Assembly: GCF_002109385.1 (NCBI RefSeq)
Contig: NZ_CP020814.1
Span: forward strand, 3,619,501-3,683,500
Length of the DNA: 64,000 bases
Direction: 5' to 3'
DNA from: Halalkalibacter krulwichiae
GTDB lineage: Bacteria > Bacillota > Bacilli > Bacillales > Bacillaceae_D
Shown here: positions 55,189 to 63,088 of the stretch, piece after piece
How positions within the stretch are numbered: the stretch's first letter is position 1
How the letters are laid out: the number at the start of each line of letters is the position of its first letter
Translations under genes and position numbers: made by a program
Notes under the pieces: generated by a model
Databases searched by the model: none
Told to the model about the DNA's origin: nothing
What the model saw: only the letters and a program-made list of their open reading frames with translations

Positions 55189-57549
55189 TTAGTTACGAAG
55201 TGGTTTTCCTTTTGTTAACATATATTGCATTCGTTGTTGCGTTTTGGGTTCAGCAACTAGGCTTAAAAAAGCTTCTCGTTCTAAATCAAGCAAGTACTGT
55301 TCATCGACCAATGTCCCTTTTGGAACGCGTCCCCCTGCAATGACGAAGGCGAGCTTTTCCGCTATTTTCAAATCATGGTCAGAAATCATTCCGCCAAACT
55401 TCATTGTTTTGGCTCCGAGCAACATCGTTCCATAACCCGTTTCTCCAACGACTGGAATTTTTCTACGCTCCGGTGGTCGGTAGCCTTTTGCCGCTAAATG
55501 AAGTACCTCTTGTTTTGCACGGTCAATAAGGAAGTCACCATTGACCACTATGCCATCTCGTTCACTTAAGAAACCAACTTCTCTTGCTTCCTGAGCCGAC
55601 GTAGAGACCTTTGCCATTGCGATCGTCTCAAATGTTTTATTGGCAACCGCTTGTAAGTCCGCTCCTCCTGACTGATCAAGATTACGTAGATACAATTCTT
55701 TATTACCGCCTCCGCCTGGTATGACTCCAACCCCAACTTCAACTAAGCCCATATACGTTTCTAAAGAGGCTTGAATGCTCGCTGATGGTAAACAAATTTC
55801 CGTTCCACCTCCAAGCGTCATTCCAAATGGAGCCGTGACAACTGGCTTTTGGGAATATCTAATTTTCGCCATCGCTTGTTGGAATTGGCGCACACTTAAA
55901 TCAATTTCAAAGAAATTATCGTCTTGGGCTTCCAGTAATATCAGCATTAAGTTCGCCCCGACACAAAAGTTCTTGCCTTGATTATTAATGACAAGACCTT
56001 TGTAATTCTGTTCTACTTCTGTAACAGATTTTGCAATCATTTGAAGCACATCTGCACCGATAGAATTATTTGGTGACGTAAATTCAAGTAGAGCGACATC
56101 ATCACCAACGTCAATTAAGCTTGCTCCCGCATTTTTAAAGATGACCTGATCAGGTTTTAGTGATTTTAGATGTACGATTTTTTCATTGATTTGCTTTTTC
56201 GAATAGCTGCCTTCATGATAAAAGCTATTTGCTTCATAGAACGTTTCTTTCCCTGATGCAAGCATTTCTTTCACCCATACTGGAACCGACTCCCCTTCTG
56301 CTTCCATCCGCTCCACTGATTTGGCTACTCCAATGGCATCCCATGTTTCAAAAGGTCCAAGCTCCCAACCAAAGCCCCATTTCATCGCTTGGTCAATCGC
56401 ATAGATATCTTTGGCAATTTCAAATGCTTTATCGGCTGAGTACAGAAGCGTTGGTTTGATTAAATTCCAAACGAGTTGTCCAGCTCGATCATTAGCGTAT
56501 ACAAGCGTTTTAATCTTGTCGGGTAGCTTTTTCGCTTGTTTTGCTTGTTCAATGGAGACTGCTTGTAATTTTTTACGAGGTTCATATTCAAACGTCGTCG
56601 GGTTTAATTCAAGAATGTCTTTGCCTTGTTTCAAGAAAAAACCTTGACCACTCTTTGCTCCGAGCCAACCTCTCTCAGCCATTTCCCTCATAAAAGGAGC
56701 AGGATCGAATACTTCTCTTTCCTTCCCTTCCACTTTGTCAAACACATTCTTGGCGACATGTAAGAAAGTATCAAGTCCTACCACATCTAACGTTCGAAAC
56801 GTCGCACTTTTAGGACGGCCTAATAATGGACCTGTAACGGAATCCACTTCACCGACTGAGTATCCACCTTTTAGCATTTCTTCGACCGTAACAAGGAGCC
56901 CATATGTCCCAATTCGATTTCCAATAAAATTCGGTGTATCTTTCGCTTCGACAACTCCTTTACCAAGCGCTTCTTCAGCAAACGCTTTCATAAATGTTAA
57001 AACGTCTTCTTTTGTCGCTTGTGTTGGAATGATTTCCAATAGTTTTAAGTATCGTGGTGGATTGAAGAAATGCGTTCCGAGAAAGTGTGCTTTGAAATCA
57101 TCTGAGCGTCCTTCTGACATCGCTTCAACTGATATTCCTGATGTATTTGAACTAATGATTGTTCCTGGTTTACGTACAGCATCAATTTTTTCAAATAATT
57201 GCTTTTTCACTGATAAATTTTCAACTACTACTTCAATGATCCAATCAACTTCCTTGAGCCTTTCTAGATCATCATCTAAGTTGTAAGCTTCAATATAGGA
57301 AGCACGTGATTTCGAGGAAAGTGGTGCTGGCTTCTGTTTCGCAAGTTTCTTGATCGCGTTCATGCTGTGGCGATTTCGAACTGCTTTATCTGTGAGGGTA
57401 AGGCCTTTTGCCTGTTCTTCAGGTGTCAAATCTTTCGGTACAATATCGAGTAATAACGAAGGGATTCCAATGTTTGCTAAATGGGCTGCAATGCCTGAGC
57501 CCATTACGCCTGAACCAATAACAGCAACTTTACGTATATGACGAGTCAT
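55189..57549 (-). CDS. fadN: 3-hydroxyacyl-CoA dehydrogenase/enoyl-CoA hydratase FadN
   Basis: 786 residues, like B. subtilis FadN. NAD-binding VIGSGVMGSGIAAHLA at the N-terminus, the catalytic HFFNPPRYLKLLEII motif and a C-terminal hydratase part (about 490-700) with GGGTEICLPS. It carries two steps of beta-oxidation. ATG 57549 after GGGGGAGAAAT; the ORF extends upstream over the FadR site, which excludes earlier starts. First gene of the operon. Confidence 0.94.
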   Translation of the reverse strand: MTRHIRKVAVIGSGVMGSGIAAHLANIGIPSLLLDIVPKDLTPEEQAKGLTLTDKAVRNRHSMNAIKKLAKQKPAPLSSKSRASYIEAYNLDDDLERLKEVDWIIEVVVENLSVKKQLFEKIDAVRKPGTIISSNTSGISVEAMSEGRSDDFKAHFLGTHFFNPPRYLKLLEIIPTQATKEDVLTFMKAFAEEALGKGVVEAKDTPNFIGNRIGTYGLLVTVEEMLKGGYSVGEVDSVTGPLLGRPKSATFRTLDVVGLDTFLHVAKNVFDKVEGKEREVFDPAPFMREMAERGWLGAKSGQGFFLKQGKDILELNPTTFEYEPRKKLQAVSIEQAKQAKKLPDKIKTLVYANDRAGQLVWNLIKPTLLYSADKAFEIAKDIYAIDQAMKWGFGWELGPFETWDAIGVAKSVERMEAEGESVPVWVKEMLASGKETFYEANSFYHEGSYSKKQINEKIVHLKSLKPDQVIFKNAGASLIDVGDDVALLEFTSPNNSIGADVLQMIAKSVTEVEQNYKGLVINNQGKNFCVGANLMLILLEAQDDNFFEIDLSVRQFQQAMAKIRYSQKPVVTAPFGMTLGGGTEICLPSASIQASLETYMGLVEVGVGVIPGGGGNKELYLRNLDQSGGADLQAVANKTFETIAMAKVSTSAQEAREVGFLSERDGIVVNGDFLIDRAKQEVLHLAAKGYRPPERRKIPVVGETGYGTMLLGAKTMKFGGMISDHDLKIAEKLAFVIAGGRVPKGTLVDEQYLLDLEREAFLSLVAEPKTQQRMQYMLTKGKPLRN

Positions 57550-57611
57550 ATTTCTCCCCCTTTTCCCATATAAATCAGATGATTGTTTGTCGTTGCGAGA
57601 AGTCGCAGTAA

Positions 57612-57629
57612 CGAATGAACACTCATTCA
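57612..57629 (-). promoter_or_regulatory. FadR-type operator before fadN
   Basis: GAATGA-ACAC-TCATTC (57613-57628), agreeing with the B. subtilis FadR (YsiA) consensus TGAATGAnTAnTCATTCA in both half-sites. It lies between the promoter and the start codon, consistent with repression that is relieved by long-chain acyl-CoA. Confidence 0.8.
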
Positions 57630-57680
57630 TTTTTTTCTCAAAAAAAGAACGACGATCTCAATCTGTCATTTTCTATAGTT

Positions 57681-57709
57681 ATCATAACGGAGAATAACTA
57701 ATTGTGCAA
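57681..57709 (-). promoter_or_regulatory. Promoter of fadN-fadA-fadE
   Basis: TTGCAC (57709-57704), 17 bp, TATGAT (57686-57681). Transcription would start near 57674, with the FadR operator in the early leader. The interval 57550-57876 holds nothing else that I can support. Confidence 0.6.
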
Positions 57710-57876
57710 TACATAATTTTTAAAAAATATGAAAAACTTCACCTTTTAATTTTCACCTGTTTTTTTCCATTCTCTCCTTCTTGTTCTGCGCATATAAATA
57801 GACCTTCCACTTCACACTATAGAAGTATCCGAATGACGGATACGTTGCAGGTGCAACATCCAAAGGAGGGTATATA

Positions 57877-58191
57877 ATGGATCAACAGCAAATGCAAGGG
57901 ATACAAAATCAACAAGGAATGCAAGGTCAGCAACAAATGGGTGGTCAAAGTCAGATGATGTTTCAAACACCGCCTGCCGTTATTACGACAAAGGACCAGC
58001 TTTATTTAACGGACATGCTTTCTTGGAACTTGTTAGCAATGAAGAAAGCCTTTTTCTTTGCTCAACAGTGTCAAGACCAAGAAATCAAATCAGCCATTGA
58101 AAAAGCAGGGAAAATGCACCAACAACATTATGAAAAAATCCTTAGTCATTTACAAACAACAGAGCAGCAGCAATCCATTCCAATGCAATAA
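57877..58191 (+). CDS. Spore coat protein, CotF-like
   Basis: 104 residues: a Gln/Met/Gly-rich N-terminus (about 1-35) and a CotF-like helical domain (about 36-95) with YLTDMLSWNLLAMKKAFFFA and MHQQHYEKILSHL. Such proteins are minor spore coat components; context resembles yusN. The site AAAGGAGGG is excellent. It forms a pair with the next gene. Confidence 0.78.
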   Translation: MDQQQMQGIQNQQGMQGQQQMGGQSQMMFQTPPAVITTKDQLYLTDMLSWNLLAMKKAFFFAQQCQDQEIKSAIEKAGKMHQQHYEKILSHLQTTEQQQSIPMQ

Positions 58192-58221
58192 TTTAGAACG
58201 AACAAAGGGGGCATTTCCATA

Positions 58222-58551
58222 ATGAACCAGCAGTCAAACAAAATCCAAAATCCAGAAATGCAAGTTCCTAAAACACCTCAAATGAACGATCGTGACTTTA
58301 TAAACGATGTTTTATCTTGTGCTAAAAGCATGACAAACAACTATAGCGTAGCTTTAAATGAGTTAAGTCATGATCAATTGTATCAGGATCTCTCACAAAT
58401 TTTCAACGAAACGCAAGACTGTCAGCGCGAATTGTATAATGTCATGTTCCGTAAAGGATTTTACGGACTTGAAGCTGCTGAACAACAAAAGCTTCAGCAA
58501 TCGTATCAGCAGTTTTCTGGCTATCGGACACAGTTTCCATACCAGCAATAA
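58222..58551 (+). CDS. Spore coat protein, CotF-like
   Basis: 109 residues with an Asn/Gln/Pro-rich N-terminus and a CotF-type domain (about 22-95): MNDRDFINDVLSCAKSMTNN and RELYNVMFRKGFYGLEAAE. AAAGGGGGC precedes the ATG. 30 bp after the previous coat gene, so co-transcribed; a terminator follows. Confidence 0.8.
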   Translation: MNQQSNKIQNPEMQVPKTPQMNDRDFINDVLSCAKSMTNNYSVALNELSHDQLYQDLSQIFNETQDCQRELYNVMFRKGFYGLEAAEQQKLQQSYQQFSGYRTQFPYQQ

Positions 58552-58555
58552 ACAA

Positions 58556-58598
58556 AAAAGAAGTCTGATCCCTCATAGAGGTTCAGGCTTCTTTTCTC
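58556..58598. terminator. Terminator after the coat gene pair
   Basis: AAAAGAAGTCTGA with TCAGGCTTCTTTT across a 14-nt loop; flanked by A and T runs. Confidence 0.8.
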
Positions 58599-58618
58599 AA
58601 CCCGGCGTTAATTGTGCA

Positions 58619-59098
58619 TTACTGTATGTCAAGCATCTCTTCTAAGCCTTCAGGTAATTCCTCTGTTAGGCTAATAAGTTCGGTATATACTTGCAAGATT
58701 TTCTTATCTGCTTCAATTGTTTGTTCATCGTAAGCGGACAATAGCCCTTGGTCAACTTCTCCATCTTCTATGTAAATCGTTGTAAGGGCATCTTCATAAA
58801 GGAACAATGCTTCAAGGTACCATTCTCGCATTTGTTCCACTTCGTCATAGGTAACTTCAAGCACTTCAAATTCATCCATTGCTAATTGAACTTCTGTTAA
58901 AGCTTGTTCAAGCAGTTCTTCGACATTCGGCTCTTTATTTTCAATGGCCTGTTCAAATTGCCATACATAGTAAAGAAAAGGATGCTCAGTCATCGCCTCT
59001 TCTACTCCCTTTGCCTCTTCTTTGACGGTTGTTGTCGTACAACCAAGCAGGATAGAAGCAAAAATACAAAGAGTTGTTATAAATAGTCTGTTTTTCAT
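58619..59098 (-). CDS. Lipoprotein of unknown function
   Basis: 159 residues. Lipobox ILLGC with Cys20; then an acidic all-helical domain. No family recognised. Its ATG overlaps the end of the 59095 gene by 4 bp, so it belongs to the same transcript as the membrane protein and probably to the pilus-associated minus-strand cluster. Confidence 0.7.
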   Translation of the reverse strand: MKNRLFITTLCIFASILLGCTTTTVKEEAKGVEEAMTEHPFLYYVWQFEQAIENKEPNVEELLEQALTEVQLAMDEFEVLEVTYDEVEQMREWYLEALFLYEDALTTIYIEDGEVDQGLLSAYDEQTIEADKKILQVYTELISLTEELPEGLEEMLDIQ

Positions 59099-60381
59099 TC
59101 CTTCACCTCAAATGGAAGATTTACTCTTTCAGCCCATGACTCTACAGCCATAATTGCTTTTTCTTCTTCACTTTTTATCACGACCATTGAAGGCATCGAA
59201 TTGGTTCTTTGTAATCTGATCATACGGCTTTTAGGATGATAAATCACTTTCGTAATATCAGTCAGAAATACTTCTTGTTTGCCGTACAAAATCATATCTT
59301 CTGTGAATGTAATCGACTTTCTTGTAACCGGACTATACATAAGCACGATTCCAACGAATAGAAAAAAGCAACCAAGCGACAGCATAAAAATGGTTCCAGT
59401 GCTCAATCCCTGCATGATCATAAGCACGATACCAATGGCTATAAGTGGAAGCCCTATAAACATTGGAACTCCTGCATAATCAATAACTTGTCCAATGATC
59501 CTAGCATCGCTTTTTGGACCCCGCTCTTTTTCCAAGCTTCCTTTTACTAAGTAAAAAGTTCTGTTTTGATAAAAAGTTCTGCTTGTTTGTAACAATGGAA
59601 AGTAAACTAAAATGCTGATAGCAGGAAACATTAGGATGGAGAAATCAAATCCCTCCGTTAAAAAGAGAATAAATAAAAGCGGGTTAACCACAAAGAAAAC
59701 AAATCGCATTAAGCTAGTAAATGTGTTCAACAACATTTTATTAAACATTGACAAGTTAACGTTTTCTGTCGGTGGATTTTTAATTTGTGCTTGTTCATAG
59801 TTTGAGAGAATTGCTTGGTTCAAATCCATTGTTAGCTCATTCTCCCATGGCACGAAACTAGCGATTAATTCGCTTACTAGTTCTTTTTCTTGCTCCGATG
59901 CAATTGTTTCATTTTGGCGCCATGTCCAATCTTGATATGCTCGCCAAAAAGCATCCCACTGGTGAAAAAGGTTTTCCACCGAGCCTTTTGTTAACACCGT
60001 TTGTTCCTTCGATTCTCCAACTATTTGACATAGTTGATCGATTAAAAAAATTAATTCATTGTTTGTACTTTGGCCTCTATCTGCTTTTGTTAAAGACGAC
60101 TTTAACATTTCTAGTCTTTCATAGCTTTGGAGAATGGCTATCACTCGGTGAACAGCTTTCGCCTCTTCCCCTTTTAGCTGTTGACCTTGTTCATCTACGA
60201 CCATAAACCTAAGAAACGATTCTTTAGCCGGGTTTCTAGAATTCCCAACGACAGCTGCCTTTCCATTCGTCAACTCTACCCATTTGGATTGGATTAGAGG
60301 GAAAACAGAAAGGTGGTAAGGAGCATATGCCTTTTTATATTTACTTTTTGCTTTGCTATACCAATTCAATTTTAGTTCCAA
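59095..60381 (-). CDS. Polytopic membrane protein with C-terminal PH-like part
   Basis: 428 residues. A soluble helical N-terminal part (about 1-210), then four predicted helices in two pairs (about 225-265 and 305-355) and a C-terminal beta-rich tail (about 358-428) resembling a bacterial PH domain (MILYGKQEVFLTDITKVIYH). I do not recognise the whole protein. Two bp after the RDD gene and overlapping the lipoprotein gene. Confidence 0.65.
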   Translation of the reverse strand: MELKLNWYSKAKSKYKKAYAPYHLSVFPLIQSKWVELTNGKAAVVGNSRNPAKESFLRFMVVDEQGQQLKGEEAKAVHRVIAILQSYERLEMLKSSLTKADRGQSTNNELIFLIDQLCQIVGESKEQTVLTKGSVENLFHQWDAFWRAYQDWTWRQNETIASEQEKELVSELIASFVPWENELTMDLNQAILSNYEQAQIKNPPTENVNLSMFNKMLLNTFTSLMRFVFFVVNPLLFILFLTEGFDFSILMFPAISILVYFPLLQTSRTFYQNRTFYLVKGSLEKERGPKSDARIIGQVIDYAGVPMFIGLPLIAIGIVLMIMQGLSTGTIFMLSLGCFFLFVGIVLMYSPVTRKSITFTEDMILYGKQEVFLTDITKVIYHPKSRMIRLQRTNSMPSMVVIKSEEEKAIMAVESWAERVNLPFEVKE

Positions 60382-60383
60382 TG

Positions 60384-60797
60384 CTATTTTCCCCCTTTAC
60401 TTGCTTGATGAACCGATGTCCCCGTAACCAAATCATGTAGCATTCGATTGTCTTTTCGGAATGCCAACATTATAACACTTACAAAAAGGACTGTCCCGAA
60501 TGTATACATATAAGCAAAATAAGCAAACAGATATCTTGCTAAACACCGAAAGAAAGACAGTTTCTGCTTATTCCTAGAGAGATTCAATCCTAAAAGGCGC
60601 TTTCCAAATGATGCTCCTCCCCTTGAAACCGTCACAAACGTGAGGATCAGAATTCCACATAAATGGCCAACCAAAGTGGAGAAAAGATCTGAATCAAAAA
60701 GCCATTTTCCAATAATCTGATAAAATAGAAAGTCGAATATAAGAATGAACAGCAGATCTATCCCTGCTGAAAGAACACGTTTTAGCTTTCCTTTCAC
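60384..60797 (-). CDS. RDD-family membrane protein
   Basis: 137 residues with three or four helices and the RDD hallmarks: Arg and Asp in the first helix (RVLSAGIDLLF), GKRLLGLNL after helix 2, and LHDLVTGTSV at the end. RDD proteins are of mostly unknown function; some act in Na+ transport. Here it travels with Tad pilus genes. Confidence 0.78.
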   Translation of the reverse strand: MKGKLKRVLSAGIDLLFILIFDFLFYQIIGKWLFDSDLFSTLVGHLCGILILTFVTVSRGGASFGKRLLGLNLSRNKQKLSFFRCLARYLFAYFAYMYTFGTVLFVSVIMLAFRKDNRMLHDLVTGTSVHQASKGGK

Positions 60798-60828
60798 TTC
60801 GTAAAACTCCTTTTTATCTACTGGTTGC

Positions 60829-61239
60829 CTACTCGACCAAACTCGCTTCAGCAGAAGCTGTTATCGTTCGATCACTTATTCCAAAAAACCGCATGAAGAA
60901 AACTGGTGAGGTCATACGTGCCTCCATGATCACACTGGAGTTGGATATTTCAAACCGTGTTACCGTTGCACCTGTAACATTAGCATGCAAATATTGATTG
61001 GCTAATTGTTGTGCTTTATAAGAATCGATCACGATTACCCCTTCGTTCTGCCATGTATCTCGGTCATAACCGTCTAAAGCCGCGTAAACAGCTGAGTCTA
61101 CCCCGTTAGCTAATTTGAAATAATTAGCTCCCATAAAGCCAATGTCAACAAGTAAACCCATCAGTCCAATATATACGGGAATTAATAACGCTGTAAGTGG
61201 CAAAATCATTCCTTTTTCATTTCCAAAAAGCATTTTCAT
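60829..61239 (-). CDS. TadG-like pseudopilin-domain protein
   Basis: 136 residues: N-terminal EKGMILPLTALLIPVYIGLMG membrane helix of the TadG/Flp_N type, then a short outside domain with VDIGFMGANYFKLANGVDSA, matching the pattern of the N-terminal part of TadG. Normal TadG proteins have a large von Willebrand domain afterwards; here it is absent. 9 bp after tadE. Confidence 0.7.
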   Translation of the reverse strand: MKMLFGNEKGMILPLTALLIPVYIGLMGLLVDIGFMGANYFKLANGVDSAVYAALDGYDRDTWQNEGVIVIDSYKAQQLANQYLHANVTGATVTRFEISNSSVIMEARMTSPVFFMRFFGISDRTITASAEASLVE

Positions 61240-61248
61240 TTCAAGCCC

Positions 61249-61656
61249 TCACTCAAATATATGATACGATGCTTCATGATTCAGTTCGACGAGACGACTA
61301 GGCATAAATGGGATTGGCAGATTATAATGACAAGTCACTTCAACGCGAAAGCTCTGTCCTTGCCTAGCCGCATGCACCGGCTGGCAGCTTGTCGTCGCTC
61401 TCGACAATGTGCTTTCAGTCGTACTTCTTGCACTCGTTGCGGCGGCATGTGGAGAAATATCCTCATTTGCAGACAAAGCAGCTCCGAGCCTTGCCCCTTG
61501 ATTAGCCGATGTGACGACCACAATTTGATTGTAAATCACGATACCAAGCAGCAAGCCCCCAACAATCAACATAATTAACAATGGAAGGACAAGCGCCAGT
61601 TCTGTCACAGCTTGACCGTTTTCATTTTTGATTATTTTTTTAAATTTCTTATACAT
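61249..61656 (-). CDS. TadE-like minor pilin
   Basis: 135 residues. The N-terminal segment NENGQAVTELALVLPLLIML is the TadE motif: a prepilin-like cleavage region with conserved Glu and a hydrophobic helix. An outside domain with two cysteines follows. Overlaps the prepilin peptidase gene by 8 bp. Confidence 0.82.
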   Translation of the reverse strand: MYKKFKKIIKNENGQAVTELALVLPLLIMLIVGGLLLGIVIYNQIVVVTSANQGARLGAALSANEDISPHAAATSARSTTESTLSRATTSCQPVHAARQGQSFRVEVTCHYNLPIPFMPSRLVELNHEASYHIFE

Positions 61657-62134
61657 AAATCGTCACCATCCAAGAAAATGCAATGACAATCGAGAAAGGA
61701 AAAGATAATGGTTCATCTTCCTCTTTAGATGTAATCATTCGTTTTGCCGTTTGAAAAGGAGTCACACTTAGAAATAGGACACTTCTAATCCCTCGTGCTT
61801 TTATAACATGTATGATTGAAAAAAGGCACCCTATTCCAAGAATGAGAAACCAAAACGTATAGGTAGCAGGAAACGTAAAAGTTGCAGCTGCTGCTGTAAT
61901 TAATTTAACATCCCCCGCACCAAGGAATCGGATGACATACATGATAAAAAACACGAACAGCGTAATGATTGAGCTTAGTAAGTACTCAAAGACTCCTGCA
62001 CCAACTGTAATACTATGAGAGATGATGCTTATAATTAGAAGAGACAGAGCAAGAGGATTCGGTATTCTTCTCGTTCGTATATCGATAATAACAGCTAACA
62101 GTAAAAACGCACTCGTTATGATGTAAAGAAACAT
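61649..62134 (-). CDS. Prepilin peptidase (CpaA/TadV, A24 family)
   Basis: 161 residues with five or six helices. The two catalytic aspartates are in VIIDIRTRRIPNP and in RFLGAGDVKL (GxGD). Processes the Flp pilin encoded 30 bp upstream and perhaps TadE. Length is normal for TadV-type enzymes without a methylase domain. Confidence 0.88.
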   Translation of the reverse strand: MFLYIITSAFLLLAVIIDIRTRRIPNPLALSLLIISIISHSITVGAGVFEYLLSSIITLFVFFIMYVIRFLGAGDVKLITAAAATFTFPATYTFWFLILGIGCLFSIIHVIKARGIRSVLFLSVTPFQTAKRMITSKEEDEPLSFPFSIVIAFSWMVTIYV

Positions 62135-62164
62135 CCTTATCCTCCTACTCTTTGTAACAGTCTA

Positions 62165-62329
62165 TTAAATTGATAGACTTTCAGCAATTTTGTTAAAGAC
62201 TTCCATAATTCGGTCACGGAGTGCTGTAATGGCTACAATGACACCAATTAAAATAATCCCTAAAATAACCCCATACTCACTTAATGCTTGACCACTTTCG
62301 TCGTTCCAAAACTTTTTTAATAGATTCAT
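62165..62329 (-). CDS. Flp-type pilin
   Basis: 54 residues: MNLLKKFWNDESGQALSEYG then a hydrophobic helix and a polar tail. The Glu-Tyr pair after the G-Q site is diagnostic for Flp/Tad pilins. AAAGGAGAAAG precedes the ATG. Too short for many gene callers, but unmistakable. It is next to its peptidase. Confidence 0.9.
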   Translation of the reverse strand: MNLLKKFWNDESGQALSEYGVILGIILIGVIVAITALRDRIMEVFNKIAESLSI

Positions 62330-62347
62330 CTTTCTTTCTCCTTTACA

Positions 62348-63079
62348 TTAATCTTCTTTCGATTCTTTTTTTGATTTTTTTTCTTTCTTTTTTACTTCTT
62401 TATATTCGAAATTTGCATAGTAGCTGAAGTAATTCAAATCAAATTCCGGTAGCAATACATCCTCTATTGGAATTCGAAGTTCAAAAGGCTTTGCTTCACT
62501 AGAGCCGAGTTCGTCAAATCCCGTTGCTTCTTTAAATGTTGTATCAATCCAAACAAGTCCATTTTGGGTAACAAGCTCGAGCCTTGAGTTCGTTAAATCT
62601 TTTCGTTTAAACTTCTGATCTTGATAACCATTCCTTATTAAGCCATGAAGAACGAGTTGATCTTCATCTTCGTACATTAAGGAAGCAATGACATCGATTG
62701 TCTTATTCTTTGGTGGTGGATACTTTTCATAATGATCTTCTATAAAGTATTGTATGGTTTGTTCGGCAAAGTTTCTTTCAACATCCTCATCTAGAATGAG
62801 CTCGACTTGAGTCCAGCCTTTGTGATTTGTCATCATTTCGACTGGACTAAGCTCAATTTCCTCCTCATCAAGTTCAGTATCAGGGGAAATTTCCACTACA
62901 TCCAAAGGTTCATAGCCTCTTTGTTCAAGCCTATGAACAGTTTTGGGATCTAGTGGTATCCTTTCTTCAAGTTCCTCTTCGTTGGTAAGAGAGGTCGAGG
63001 TTGCTGTTGTATTTGCACAAGCTCCCATTACTACTATTAATGCTGCAACAATCAAATATCTCATTAATAGTTTTCTCAT
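62348..63079 (-). CDS. Lipoprotein with SLAP-like C-terminal domain
   Basis: 243 residues. Lipobox MGAC with Cys21. A middle Glu-rich stretch (about 60-85) is followed by a beta-rich domain (about 90-228) whose LVLHGLIRNG and F.L.IP patterns recall the SLAP domain seen in Bacillus secretion-linked proteins; this is tentative. The tail is very Lys/Glu-rich. In the operon just upstream of the pilin. Confidence 0.6.
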   Translation of the reverse strand: MRKLLMRYLIVAALIVVMGACANTTATSTSLTNEEELEERIPLDPKTVHRLEQRGYEPLDVVEISPDTELDEEEIELSPVEMMTNHKGWTQVELILDEDVERNFAEQTIQYFIEDHYEKYPPPKNKTIDVIASLMYEDEDQLVLHGLIRNGYQDQKFKRKDLTNSRLELVTQNGLVWIDTTFKEATGFDELGSSEAKPFELRIPIEDVLLPEFDLNYFSYYANFEYKEVKKKEKKSKKESKED

Positions 63080-63088
63080 CGTTTCACC

